DNA from: Emmonsiellopsis sp. PD_33
Lineage: Eukaryota > Ascomycota > Eurotiomycetes > Onygenales > Ajellomycetaceae
Direction of reading: 5' to 3'
Assembly (NCBI GenBank): GCA_032988165.1
Contig: JANTQF010000120.1
Coordinates: 1 to 64,000, forward strand
DNA length: 64,000 nt
The notes beneath the pieces are model-generated. The model searched no databases and had not been told where the DNA came from. It saw nothing but the letters and a program-made list of their open reading frames with translations. How positions within the stretch are numbered: position 1 is the stretch's first letter; every line of letters begins with the position of its first letter. Shown here piece by piece: positions 35,686 through 47,899 of this stretch. Made by a program: the position numbers and the translations under genes.

Positions 35686-36960
35686 ATGGACGACTCTTCA
35701 CAGTCAGATTCCAATTCATCGGAACCTCCCTCGCCAATAGGTTCATACACCCCTGCCACCGAGACTTCAGTCATTTCAGACGACAGCCTGAGGACGGTAC
35801 TAGAGAGTTTACCCGTCCATGACCAATACATCCTCATTACCGGCGGACTTGGGTTCATTGGGAGCCACACCACCCTGGAGCTGTTGAAGGCCGGCTATAA
35901 TGTTCTTGTAATCGATAATATGACCAACTCTTACCAGGAAGTTTTCGATCGGATTCGACTGCTAGCGACAGAACATCACGAACACAACGGATCGCAAATG
36001 CCCGTTCTTCAGTTACACGAGCATGACTATCGAGATATCGCACGTTTAAGAACCCTGCTAAAAAGATTCGCGCGCAGATCCAGATGGGGCCCCGCCCGGT
36101 CAAAAATTGGAGGCGTGATCCACTTCGCTGCTCACAAGTCCGTGGAGGAGAGCATAAAAGACCCTTTGAAGTACTACTCGAACAACGTCAGCGGTTTGGT
36201 CGAATTCGTTGGGACCCTCGGTGAATTCGATATCAAAACGTTTATCTTCTCGTCGTCTGCAACCGTGTACGGCACACTAGCAAATTCCGGCGTTCCCTTG
36301 AAAGAAGAATGCTGCATCCACTTCCGGGATGAAAACGACAACAAAGGCGACGTCGAGCCCGGCTGCGTTGGGATCACAAACCCTTACGGGCGCACTAAAT
36401 GGATGTGCGAAGCCATTCTGGCAGACTTAGCGGCCTCCGACCCAACATGGACAGTTGTTGCGTTGCGATACTTCAACCCCATCGGATGCGACCCATCAGG
36501 CCTACTTGGGGAAGACCCAAGAGGTATCCCGACGAATCTCCTACCGGTCGTCATCAAGGTCATGACCGGTGAATTGCAGGAGCTAAAGATATTCGGAAGT
36601 GATTGGGACACAGTCGACGGAACCGCCGTTCGGGACTTTATCCACGTCACAGATCTAGCCAGAGGACACATCGCTGCCCTCTCGACCGCAATTGATGGGA
36701 AGCTTCAGGCCAACTTCCGAACTTTCAATCTCGGAACCGGCCACGGGCATACGGTGATGGAGGTAGTCAGCGCCATGGAGTTTGCATCTTCAAGGACGAT
36801 CCCGAGGAAGGCCGTTGGCCGGCGCCCAGGAGATGTGGGAACCTGTGTCGCAGCCGCCAGCAGGTCTGTAAAGGAGCTGAACTGGAAGACGGAAAGGTCT
36901 CTCGCGGACGCCTGTGCAGATGTGTGGAATTTTCTGAAGAAAAGGGGGTCGTTGACATGA
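35686..36960 (+). CDS. uge3: UDP-glucose/UDP-GalNAc 4-epimerase Uge3
   Basis: Intronless SDR-family epimerase of 424 residues from the ATG at 35686. The NAD-binding Rossmann motif is GGLGFIGSHT, the catalytic Ser lies in FSSSATVYG and the Tyr/Lys pair in NPYGRTKW. RYFNPIGCDPSG and the GTAVRDFIHVTDLARGH block match GalE. The enzyme interconverts UDP-Glc/UDP-Gal and, as Uge3, UDP-GlcNAc/UDP-GalNAc, the GAG precursors, in the cytosol. A Ser-rich N-terminal extension of about 45 residues precedes the Rossmann fold. An upstream in-frame ATG at 35572 would add 38 hydrophobic residues that look non-native. Assignment as uge3 rather than the housekeeping uge5 rests on the adjacent GAG genes. Confidence 0.9.
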   Translation: MDDSSQSDSNSSEPPSPIGSYTPATETSVISDDSLRTVLESLPVHDQYILITGGLGFIGSHTTLELLKAGYNVLVIDNMTNSYQEVFDRIRLLATEHHEHNGSQMPVLQLHEHDYRDIARLRTLLKRFARRSRWGPARSKIGGVIHFAAHKSVEESIKDPLKYYSNNVSGLVEFVGTLGEFDIKTFIFSSSATVYGTLANSGVPLKEECCIHFRDENDNKGDVEPGCVGITNPYGRTKWMCEAILADLAASDPTWTVVALRYFNPIGCDPSGLLGEDPRGIPTNLLPVVIKVMTGELQELKIFGSDWDTVDGTAVRDFIHVTDLARGHIAALSTAIDGKLQANFRTFNLGTGHGHTVMEVVSAMEFASSRTIPRKAVGRRPGDVGTCVAAASRSVKELNWKTERSLADACADVWNFLKKRGSLT

Positions 36961-37628
36961 AAATGTTTCTTTTTGGCTTTCAGTCTATTTCATTTTCCCC
37001 CTTTCTTTTTGCGTGTAATGTGTGCGTTTTCTTCTGTGTCTTCCCTTTTTTTGCTTCGCAGTGCACAGCAACAAGTCGTTCAGCCCCGTTTAGAAGCTCG
37101 AGTTCTCGAACATGGAATCATGTATTAGTTCGCACTGCATTGATAAAAGGCTGGTCATATATATTGGGTATCTTAGCACGGAGGGTTGTTTGCCAGCCTA
37201 TCCTTTTTCGATAGTTTTGGAACTTGTACGAGGACATGGCAATCGCCGAATATAATGAATGGTTAGAAGATGAGGCTGTTGTTCCACCTGGTTGAAAATA
37301 ATGTTGCCTGACTTAAGGTTTTGAGGTAAGCAACATCCTCGAGGCCAAGATTGTGGCGCAAACCTCGTGCAACCCGAATCACTTCGTGCATTTGAAATCT
37401 AAGTGAGTCAACATCTCACTGCCCGAAACCCGTCAGCCACCCACGACGCCCACGCCATTCACCAAGAAAAAAGTCAAATACTGATCCAACATACTCAGTC
37501 CCAAACGAAAAGGAAGATAGATATATATAACAAATCAAACCATTAGCATAGTACAAGCCGAAAGACCATCGCAAAGAACTTGGGTATATAGCAAATTTAT
37601 AATACGAATACAGGACTTCGTCAAAAGT
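36961..37628. other. Convergent 3' flanks of uge3 and dapB
   Basis: The two genes point at each other and this 670 bp holds their 3' untranslated regions. T-rich sequence follows the uge3 stop. No open frame with motif support was found. Confidence 0.6.
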
Positions 37629-40515
37629 CTATTCCGACAAATTCATCCACGACGCGGCACGTCGAAGGAGAGAACCATTGGGGACTGGGTTGTGTGTCTT
37701 CAGCCATTCACCGTTGAATGCGTTGACAAGCCAATCCGAAAGGCCTATAATCCAAAGGGTTTGAGTTAGTTATCAGAAGCGAGGGATAGTATATAGCTGC
37801 AGTGGTACACTCACGCCCATAAACCATTCTATGCGCATTGTGGAAATAAATACTATGGTCTGAATCCGGAAACACGTGCACGTCGTAGTTATCGACGTTA
37901 TCGAGGTCGAGTTTATCGAGTAGCGTCAGCGAATTTTGCATGTGGACGTTGTCGTCAGCGACACCATGCATGATCAAGAAGCGAACGTTGTTGGCCAGGG
38001 CCGTTGTGTTGGAAATGGCAGATTGGTCGTAGCCATCGCTGTTATGTTGAGGGGTGTGCATGTAGCGTTCAGTGTAGATGGAATCTAAAGACCCAGATCA
38101 GTATATAATCAGGAACTCCGTATCGAAAAATTAGTGCATACCATAAAATCGCCAATCCGTCACAGGCGCCACTGCCATCCCATACTTAAACGTGCGTCCA
38201 CCATCCTGTTCGATAGTTTTGAGTGTCATAAACCCCCCATAACTCCAGCCCCATATTGCCATGCGATTCTCGTCCACATATGGTTTCTTCGCCCATATTT
38301 TAGCCGTCTCTATCTGATCGCGGGCTTCGTAATGGCCAAGATTGCCGCGAATCACGCAGCGAGCCTTCCGGCCAATAAATCCAGTTCCGCGGCCGTCTAC
38401 AGTCACGACGATATATCCCAGGGTTGAAGCAACGTAGCTCTGGAAATCGACACTGAATTTCTTGTTGACTGTTTGGGAGCCGGGGCCACCATACAGATGG
38501 AAGAGGACGGGGTATTTCTTCGTCGGGTCAAAGTTTGGAGGCCGGCGCTCCATGACAGGTAGCGTCTCACCGTCGATAGTAACGTTTCGGAAAACCTTCG
38601 TCTCCAGCGAGTACAGATGGAGCTTTTTGGACAGATGTTCGTTCTTTTCGATAATTTCTTCAAAAGGGTCTTCGTTCGAGGGCGTACTGACGACTTTCTC
38701 CCAAGGTACAAGCGGGCCTTGATACTTCAGCAGGGCATATCCAGCGCCATCCGAAAAGGAGGCGTCGTAATAGCTACTTTCGGTGACATTTGTCATGGGC
38801 TGGAGGGATGAACCGTCGAACTTAACGCTGTAGAAATGTCGCTCCCACGGGTCCTTTCCAGCAACGCGGAAGTAAACGAGGTTTTTCTTCAAATCGACCG
38901 CAGAAGGTGCATCGACTACCTCCCAGTAGTCTTCCGTTGTGAGCATGGCGGGCTCAGAGTTGTCCAGCGGCGTAAAATAGGCGAGCTGATCACGGCCATT
39001 GTAGATGACGGTGTCTATATAGCCATCCTCTGGTCGGCCATTGGCGGGATCTGCAGGAATAAACCGCGTAGATTGGGATGGCTCTACCCAACCACCATCC
39101 AAGGCGTTGATATCTTCCCGTCGGACGATTCGCCCAGTTCTTGATGACACATCTATCAGGATTATCAGGAGGATATCGCTTTCGCGATTCGTTCCTCTAA
39201 CAAGAACCTTCCCATTTGAAGCCCACACAACCTCAATGATGAGCCTGTCATCATCAGGTAAATCGTCCTTAATATCCACCGAAAAAACCTCTCCTTTCTC
39301 CACGTCATAGAACTGGAGATCAACAGTAGGGTTCGGAGCACCTGCTTTTGGATACTTAATATCGCGGACCTCGGGATAATTTTCCAATCCAGGTTCAGGC
39401 TCAGTCTGGCTAGGTCGAGATAAGAAGTATTGAACGGGATACTCCGGTACTAACGATTCGTTGGTGCGAAGGAATGCAATGTATTGGCCATCCTCAGCCC
39501 ACCAAGTCACGCTGTTACCAGAAAAGACCTCCTCCTCATAAACCCAGTCCGGCACGCCGTAGAACAGTTCAACACCACCATCAGCTGTGATAGGCGTCAC
39601 CTCCTCCGAAGACAAATTCCTCAGAAACATATTGTTATCCCTCGTAAACACAACGGCATTCGACCGCGGAGACCAGGAAGCGAGTTGAATCCTCTTATCC
39701 GGCGCATCAGGATCAAGCGGCTGCGCAGTCTGCGTCTCGACATCAAACAGCCAATAAATCCCCGTAAACGAATGACGCCAATTCTTCTGCTCATCAGACA
39801 GAACCAACACGCTCTTCAAATCGGGACTCGGCCAGACCTTATCAGGATAGACCTTCTTCCCCGCCACGCTGAACGATGACTGCCTCATCAAGACAACCGG
39901 ATTCTTAGCTAACTTCGGATCCTTCCGACTAACAATATCCTGTACCCGCAAATAACCCTCATTGCTATACGGATCCTTCTCAAGAAGCAGGCCATCCTCC
40001 CCATTCGGCCCCGGCATCCACGAAATATCATGACTCCTAGGACTCCAGTGTCCGTCCAACACCTCATCCAACGTAATCCTCTTCCCCGACGGTCCCGCAA
40101 CCGATATATTATCCTCCGACACCACCGAACCAGAATTGCCCGCCGGCGCATTCCCCCTGAACACAAAGAGGACGAAAGCAAGCGACCAGCCACCAAGACA
40201 GAGCACCATGAGCGTCCAGAAAGTTATTTTCGTCAGTCTCTGCGCCGGCTTGCCGCCAGGGGGTGCGGCATAATCTGCCTCTTCCAGATCATACCGGTCC
40301 TCGTCGTCGTCGTCGCGGTATTGTCTGTCCCCTCCTTCTTTCCGTGCAGCGCCACGACCATTGATTCTATCGATAAGCGCGAGCGATATCGAGGCGGTAG
40401 AGGACGAGTCCATCGAGTCTACCGAGTCGCGGAAGTCCGCATCCGCACTGCCTCTCGTCAGAGGCTGTCGTTCCTCGTCGTCACCGCTGGCAGCGGCACG
40501 TTTCTCGGCGCCCAT
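37629..40515 (-). CDS. dapB: Dipeptidyl aminopeptidase B (vacuolar, S9B family)
   Basis: Exons 40515-38142, 38084-37815 and 37744-37629 encode 919 residues, the usual DapB length. It is a type II membrane protein: an acidic, Ser-rich cytosolic tail (about 90 residues), one anchor (FWTLMVLCLGGWSLAFVLFVF), then a luminal beta-propeller and an alpha/beta-hydrolase domain. The catalytic triad is visible as Ser in GWSYGGF, Asp in HGVADDNVH and His in DSDHSI. DYVYEEEV-like acidic loop residues (PDWVYEEEVF) bind the substrate N-terminus. The enzyme removes N-terminal X-Pro/X-Ala dipeptides. Both introns are short with consensus sites (GTATGC; GTGAGT). As I recall, it lies beside the GAG cluster in A. 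fumigatus too. Confidence 0.95.
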
Positions 40516-41319
40516 TGCGGCGGCAATTAAGGATAGTTTGTGCTCGGGAAATTGTCAGTCTGGCATATCAGTGAGTGACAGTATATATATAGCAAGGCAT
40601 ATCCAGACGACAAGGTGGTGAGAGGATGGTAGGTGGTTTGAACGAGTCGAGGCACGAAGCGTTCGTGTTCGTTTCTGGGGTGGGCGATGACGCTGTGCAG
40701 AAGCGCGGGTTGGCGCTAATCGCGCTAGTCGGGCTTGGCATATATTCTTTGATAGAATCCAGGGGCAGAGATCTGTTTATGAATCACCGGAATTCAGAGG
40801 GTCTATGTATTGGGAGGAGGTATTATGATGAGTACCACAATAATAGCAAACCGGTATATTCATGTTTCCGGATCCTCTGAGATATTAATATGATGTCGCT
40901 CATAATAACCACCCGTCAGATTGCATCCGCAAACCAGGCACGGTTTCGTAGAACTTACTAGCACCGATACTCTCTCATATAACAATAGCCCTGTCTTACT
41001 TTTATTTTCTACGTCAGAGTATGATACAGTTTGCCGTTTGCGTGACTCAAACGAAGATAACCAAGAATTTTTGTTTAATAAAAGAAAGCGCTTAAAAAAT
41101 AGACAAGAAAGGCAAGGGAAAATATATAAGAAGTAACAGGAAATGGAGCAATGAATATCAACAGAACAAAAGAAAAGCTCGACGTGGTACATAATAAAAC
41201 AAGATCGGGAATTAAACTGTCCCGTTAATTTTCCCAGTACGCCATGGGCGATCCGGACCATGCAATCTCACCCCCCAGACATATACATTGATGAAAATAT
41301 TTGCCAGCAAAATAATGCT
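40516..41319. other. dapB promoter and sdh1 3' flank
   Basis: About 800 bp, AT-rich toward sdh1 (for example near 41040-41180). No gene was recognised. The first part is the upstream region of dapB. Confidence 0.55.
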
Positions 41320-43621
41320 CTAATACGTCCGCTTGAAAGGTGGGACAGGCTTGCACTCGGCCTCGTCGAGCGTGGTGTCGGTAACGGCACGATAAGTGAG
41401 GTCAACCTTGCCATGAGGCTCCTTCTGGTAGGTAAGAGTGTGCTTCATCCAGTTGGCATCGTCACGGTCTGGGAAATCCTCGCGGGCATGGGCACCACGG
41501 GACTCCTTGCGGTTGGCAGCCGCAATAGCGGTTTGGGTACTATGGCATATTTGTCAGCATGTTTCCATGACATTCAAATGCAGTCCGTATGAATAGGACA
41601 TGGGGGAGGTGAAGTGGTACTTACGCGCAAGTCAGCAAGTTTCTCAGTTCCAGGGTTTCAACCAGATCCGAGTTCCAGATCATGCTGCGGTCCTTGGTAG
41701 CGACATCATCAAACATCTGATCAACCTCATTGATCTTGCGGACACCCTCATCCAAGCTTTCCTGTGTTCTGAAAACGCTGACATCAGTCTGCATAGTCTT
41801 CTGCATAGCATTTCTAATGTCGAAGGTGGACTTGGATCCGTCCGCGGTTCGGACCTTGTCGAGGACACCGATCGATTCAGCACCAGCATCAGCGCTAATC
41901 TCCTTGTGGGGGGTTCCTGGTGTAGCCTTGTCACGGATGGTGTGGGAAACAGCGCGACCGAAGACGATAAGATCGAGCAGAGAGTTGGCTCCCAGGCGGT
42001 TAGCACCATGGACAGACACACAAGCGGCTTCACCGCAAGCGTACAGGCCAGGCACAGTCTTGTCATTTCCATTCTCGTCAAGGGTAATGACTTCACCAGT
42101 GTAACGAGTTGGGATACCACCCATGTTATAATGGACAGTGGGCAAAACGGGAATGGGCTGTTTGGTGACATCAACGCCAGCAAAGATAGAGGCGGTTTCC
42201 GAGATACCGGGCAGTCTCTCGTGGAGAATCTCAGCGGGCAGATGGCTAAGTTGGAGGTAGATATGGTCCTTCTCAGGGCCAACACCACGTCCCTCGCGGA
42301 TTTCAAGAGTCATTGACCGCGAAACGACATCTCGACTGGCAAGATCCTTGGCAGTAGGGGCATATCGTTCCATGAATCGCTCACCCTCCGAGTTCAACAA
42401 GTATCCACCCTCACCACGAGAACCCTCAGTGATGAGACAACCAGCGCCGTAGATACCAGTAGGATGGAATTGAACGAATTCCAGATCCTGGTTAGGCAGA
42501 CCAGCACGGGCAACCATGGCCATACCGTCACCAGTACAGGTGTGGGCAGATGTGCAGCTGAAGTAAGCACGGCCGTATCCTCCAGTCGCCAGGACGGTGT
42601 GGTGGGCGCGGAAACGATGGATGGTACCATCCTCCTGGTTATAGGCGATGACACCCTTGCATTCACCATCCTCCATCAGCAGATCCATGGCGAAGTATTC
42701 AATAAAGTAGTTGGTGTTGTGTCGGAGCGATTGACCGTAAAGAGTATGAAGAAGGGCGTGGCCAGTTCTGTCAGCGGCAGCACAGCATCGGTAGGCTTGG
42801 CCTCCCTTGCCGTATTTTTGCGACTGTCCACCGAAAGCACGCTGGTAGATTTTGCCGTCCTCGGTTCTCGAAAACGGACAACCATATCCTTCCAGCTCGA
42901 TAACACTCTGGGGGGCTTCTCTCGTCATGTAATGAATAGCGTCCTGGTCACCCAACCAATCGGATCCCTTGACAGTGTCGTACATGTGCCACCTCCAGTC
43001 GTCTTCGTGCATACTGAAAGCCAAGATTAGTTAACCACTGCTATATGTCAAATGGGCGTGGACCCAGCACAAAAACGTACTTTCCAAGAGCAGCATTGAT
43101 ACCTCCCTGGGCAGCTACGGTGTGACTTCGGGTAGGGAAAAGCTTAGAGACACATGCAGTGTTGAATCCAGCTTCAGCCAAGCCGAAGGCAGCTCGCAGA
43201 CCAGCGCCTCCCGCACCAACAACGACCGCATCGTATTCGTGGTCCTGCTCATTGTCAGACATGCCAAGCTTCGCCATGCTATAAAGGATTTCCAGATCCA
43301 GAGTAACCACGTACAATGACAGGATAGTTCTTGGAGACGAATGGGGAGGCTTCTTTCGCACGGAGAGGCTGGTTCGCGAATATCCGAGCTGTGCGGTTCA
43401 CCACGGGTCAATTGCCACACCACCAATGCTAACAGGGAAGCACAACATACCGGCAGGGCGGGAAGAAGAAAAGAGGCGTCTCTGATAAGTTCTAGAAAAC
43501 TACACAGATGTCAGGTCAGTCCAGGTGCCAGGAGGGCGGCCATCCGAGGGGCCGCACGGGAAAATGGCGAAGGACAAACCTTGGTGGCGGGAGCCAGGCT
43601 CCGCAGGCCGGTGAAGCTCAT
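41320..43621 (-). CDS. sdh1: Succinate dehydrogenase flavoprotein subunit (complex II)
   Basis: Exons 43621-43580, 43499-43451, 43388-43315, 43244-43081, 43013-41625 and 41539-41320 encode 645 residues. The N-terminus (MSFTGLRSLAPATK, then Arg-rich) is a mitochondrial presequence. FAD binding is shown by VVGAGGAGLRAAFGLAEAG, and the flavinylation His lies in TRSHTVAAQGGINAALG. Substrate-binding segments include HPTGIYGAG, SRGEGGYLLN and the catalytic Arg region APTAKDLASRD. HYNMGGIPT and GANRLGANSLLDL are family-invariant. The C-terminus ends in Thr-Tyr. The enzyme oxidises succinate to fumarate in the TCA cycle and passes electrons to ubiquinone. Several introns sit near the 5' end, typical for this gene in fungi. 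Confidence 0.96.
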
Positions 43622-44063
43622 GATGCCTCAGATCAGCACGGCACGGTGGAAGAAGCAATGGATTGGGACAATGGCAGCGGGGTGAGGCGGGATCGCAGGG
43701 CGCTTGGGACGACGTCGAGCTGGAATTGTTCAGATTGATCGATGCTTGAGGAAAGTTGCTCGATGCGGGAGGAATTACGTAAGCGGCAGTCCCTCAGATC
43801 CGAGGCAGTTGGGCGGCCGAGCAGCCAATCAGCGCGCGGCTAGTAGTCAGCGTTCCGAGTTGGCCCGTGACTCGGCGGTAGGTCACGTGGACTGCTTTGT
43901 GATATTAAATACTACAGAGTACATCTATGAAATGACACAAGAAGAATAGAATGAAGAAAGGCTACTAGTTAGGTATTATCATATTCCCTACCCATCCATC
44001 GTACAGTACAAATCACCAGCGCCCAATCCAAGACAAATCTAGTGCGGTGTGTGTGCTGTCTGC
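43622..44063. other. sdh1 promoter and rpt1 3' flank
   Basis: A 440-bp interval between two minus-strand genes, so it holds the sdh1 promoter and the rpt1 3' end. GC-rich sequence lies just upstream of the sdh1 start. No gene was seen. Confidence 0.6.
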
Positions 44064-45550
44064 TTAATTGTACTGCATGTATGTGGCAGTCGAGTTGAAC
44101 TTCAAATTGCCCTTGATCACCTTGTCCACCGCCGCCAAGAAGTCTTTCTCGGTGGCTACCTTTCTCCGCGCGCGGATGGCAAACATTCCCGCCTCGGTTG
44201 CCACGCTTCGCAGCTCCGCTCCCGTCGAGTTGGGGCACAGCCGGGAGATAAGCTCCCATCTGATGTCCCGCTCCACTGACATGCTCTTCGCGTGGATCCG
44301 CAGGATATTGGCGCGTCCCTCCAGATCCGGCAGCGAGAACTCAATCTTTCGGTCAATTCGGCCCGGTCTCATCAACGCAGGATCCAGAGTGGACGGTCTG
44401 TTGGTAGCAAACATGACCTTGATATTTCCTCGTGAGTCGAAGCCATCCAACTGAGTGATCAGCTCCAACATAGTTCTCTGGACTTCGTTGTCTCCACCAG
44501 CACCATCGTCGAACCGGGCGCCACCAATAGCATCGATTTCGTCAAAGAAGATAATACAAGCCTTCTTTGTTCGCGCCATCTCGAAAAGTTCTCGTACCAT
44601 CCTGGCGCCTTCTCCAACGTACTTCTGAACAAGCTCACTGCCAATCACACGAATAAAGGTTGCGTCCGTTCTGTTGGCCACGGCTCGAGCGCAGAGTGTC
44701 TTTCCCGTACCAGGTGGTCCGTAGAGTAGTGCTCCCTTGGGCGGGTCGATACCCAAACTGACAAATCGCTCTGGCGAAAGCAGCGGCATCTCAACGACTT
44801 CCCTAAGTTTCTCGATTTGTTCCTTACACCCTCCAACATCTCCGTATGTCACATCAGGCTTGTCTTCGACCGTCATCATCGTAACGCTTGGGTCGATCTT
44901 GGGGGGCAAAGGAAGGAGAATTTGATATTTATTTCGGTCCACGCTAGAAGGTTCATTAGTCTACAGCCCGTTGATAGTAACCAGTTATATATCTTACCCA
45001 ACTCGCATGCCCTCTTCAATATCCGTAGGACTAACTCGCTCTCCAAGGTTCACAACGAACTTTGCTATCTGCTTGACGTTGATGACATATTTGCTCTTCT
45101 CTTGGTCCTTCTCATCCTGGATAATTTTCGTGCAGCGTGCAACTTGTAGTGGTTGTTCTTCTTGCATCCGCTGTCTATCAGCAGCAACGTCCCAGAGATG
45201 TGGCGGCGCAAGTCCAGTGTCGGATTCCTAACAGGCGTACGTCAGCTTCATCGTCGCCTCAACGATCAGTAACAGAGCCGTATACCTTTACACCAATTTT
45301 CTCGTTCACACTTGTTTGTTTCTCTTTTATCTGCTTCTCAAGCTTCTTCAACGCTGCCGCGTATGGAGCCGCGCCATAGGTCTTGAGTACTTGGATGTCC
45401 CTGTGGCAGGTTAGCCCAGCTGAGGCAACAACACAGGACGGAGGGCACTACGCACTCATCCGTCAGAGGTGTGATCTTCTTCTCTTGCTCCTCGTCGTCC
45501 GCAAAGTTCTTCTTGTACTTCTCCCAGTTCTGGCCCGTGGCGCTGGGCAT
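44064..45550 (-). CDS. rpt1: 26S proteasome regulatory ATPase subunit Rpt1
   Basis: Exons 45550-45456, 45400-45286, 45227-44998 and 44943-44064 encode 439 residues. A coiled-coil N-terminus (LKKLEKQIKEKQTSV) is followed by the OB fold and an AAA+ domain: Walker A GPPGTGKT, Walker B IIFFDEIDA, sensor ATNRPSTLDPALMRPGR with the arginine finger, and pore loop KYVG. The N-terminal EKKITPLTDEDIQVLKTYG and the C-terminal TYMQYN are specific to Rpt1 (PSMC2) among the six paralogues. It unfolds ubiquitinated substrates in the base of the 19S particle. It is divergent from cct4 across 360 bp. Confidence 0.95.
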
Positions 45551-45910
45551 GATGGCGGCTGGCGAGCAGGGTCGTGCAAGGCAGGAAAGAGAACGGTCGT
45601 CAAGTGGCCACGTAGGATAAGTAAGGCGCTGTCTTCGTCGTGCGTGCTAGAGCGAGATATGGCGTAGGAGACGCGGGATGGAGTTGTCTAGGTCGAGGCG
45701 GAGAGTTGTCTTGATGATCGAGTTGTTGCGTGTTGGTTGTGAAGCTCAGAGGTCCCAATCCGGCAGGAGCTGTCATCCGCGCTAGTGCGGCAAATCGCCA
45801 AGCATCCCATTCTGAAATTCCAAAGAGTCGTGGTTTTTGCAATTCCCCAACACCCCCTCGCCCAACTCCCTTTTCTCGCTCTATTGCTTCTTCTACACAG
45901 AGACGCAAGT
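45551..45910. promoter_or_regulatory. Bidirectional promoter of rpt1 and cct4
   Basis: A 360-bp interval separates the start codons of two divergent proteostasis genes, a proteasome ATPase and a chaperonin subunit. A shared promoter would allow joint stress induction. Pyrimidine-rich sequence lies upstream of cct4. No defined operator was recognised. Confidence 0.6.
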
Positions 45911-47899
45911 ATGGCTTCTGCTATGGGTATCCCGGCCAATACGCAAGGCGGCTCCTTCAAGGTTCGTGCCCCCACAGACGCCGTGTTTTGCTCATATTTT
46001 GCTAACAGGCACCGCAGGACAAGGAGAAGCCTATGGCCGTTCGCAACGCCAATATCATGGCAGCTAGAGGTACGTATATCTGCCAGCATGGTTATGTCTA
46101 CTTGCTAATTGCGTTTCTAGCTGTTGCTGATGCCATAAGAACGGTATTTTGAACCTGCACGCCATGACGCAGTATGGAACGTGGGGCTAACATTGAACAG
46201 TCGCTGGGACCTAGAGGAATGGACAAGATGGTAAATATGGATATTTTCATCATGGTTATAATGGCAAGCAGGCTAATATATGTGATAGATTCAAACTGGA
46301 AAAGGAGAGACCATAATCGTACGCTCTACAACCCCCACCTTCACGTACTAATATCTGACCCGAAAATAGACGAACGATGGAAATACAATGTTGAAGGATA
46401 TGGCTGTGATGCACCCAGCCGCAAAGATGTTGGTGGATTTGAGTGCGGCGCAAGACGTTGAGGCCGGTGATGGAACCACATCCGTTGTTGTTATTGCAGG
46501 AAGTCTACTCGGAGCAGCAGAGAGATTACTTGCTAAAGGTGGGACAGTCAGGCTGAGAGTGATACTGGCACAGACCGCTGACATTTTACGCAGGATTACA
46601 TCCCACCGTTATTTCTGAATCTTTCCAGAGAGCTGCTGCTGCTGCAGTCCAGATTCTCCACGACATGTCACACCCCATTTCCCTATCAGACCGAGCAACC
46701 CTCCTTCAAGCCGCGTCCACATCCCTGTCATCGAAGATCGTCTCCCAATATTCGAACCTCCTAGGACCCATCGCCGTTGATTCCGTGCTCAAGACGATAG
46801 ACCCGAAGACAGCAGAGAACGTCGATCTTCGAAATATTCGGATTGTTAAGAAGGTTGGAGGAACCATCGAGGACAGTGAGATGGTGGATGGTTTGATCCT
46901 AAACCAGGGTGTTGTGAAGAGCGGAGGTGGCCCAGTCAGAATGGAGAAGGCCAGAATTGGATTGATCCAGTTCCAACTTAGTCCTCCTAAACCTGATGTT
47001 TGTACTCTCCTTCCTTTGCATCATGGTAATAGCGTTAATAACAGCCACAGATGGAAAACCAAATTGTCGTCAATGACTACCGACAAATGGACAAGATCAT
47101 CAAAGAAGAGCGCATGTATTTGCTTAACATGGTAAAGAAGATTGCCAAAACCAAGTGCAATGTTCTTTTGATCCAAAAATCCATCCTTCGTGATGCTGTT
47201 AACGATATCTCCCTCTACTTCCTTTCCCGCGTCAAGATCCTCGCAGTCAAGGAGATCGAGCGGGACGAGGTTGAATTCCTGTGCAAGAGTTTGGGCTGCA
47301 AGCCGATCGCCAATATCGACTCGTTCACCGAAGACAAACTCGGTACCGCTGACCTGATCGAGGAGGTCCAATACGCCGGATCCCGCTACACTAAGGTGAC
47401 AGGCATCAAGTCCGCCGCCGCCAACCAAACCGTGTCCATCGTCGCCCGCGGCGCCAACCACCTCATTCTCGATGAAGTGGAGCGCTCTCTCCACGACGCC
47501 CTCTGCGTTATCAGATGCCTCGTCAAGAAACGCGGCTTGATTGCAGGCGGCGGTGCGCCCGAAATCGAAATCGCACAAGCTCTAGCGAAGCAAGCTCGCG
47601 CCCTTACCGGCACCGAAGCCGTTTGCTGGAAGGCGTTCGCTGACGCGATGGAGGTCATCCCAACCACCCTGGCAGAGAATGCGGGGTTAAATAGTATCAA
47701 GGTAGTCACCGACCTCCGTCACCGCCACGCCATGGGCGAGCAAAATGCCGGCGTGAGCATCCGGAGTGGAGGAGTCAAGGACAACATTGCGGAGGAGAGG
47801 GTGTTGCAGCCACTGCTCGTGAGCACTAGCGCGATCGAGCTCGCGGCTGAGACGGTGAAGTTGATCCTACGAATTGACGACATTGCGCTCTCGCGATAA
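45911..47899 (+). CDS. cct4: T-complex chaperonin CCT delta subunit
   Basis: Eight exons (45911-45961, 46018-46069, 46121-46143, 46201-46230, 46289-46318, 46370-46538, 46594-46997, 47051-47899) encode 535 residues, the normal length. Hallmarks are SLGPRGMDKM, TNDGNTMLK, GDGTTSVVVIAG, VVKSGGGP and RMEKARIGLIQFQLSPPKPD, which together identify the delta paralogue, and GGGAPEIE of the ATPase site. It is part of the double-ring TRiC complex that folds actin and tubulin in the cytosol. Exons 3-5 are very small (23-30 nt) and packed into 200 bp. An alternative first acceptor at 46008 would add three residues (APQ). Confidence 0.95.
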
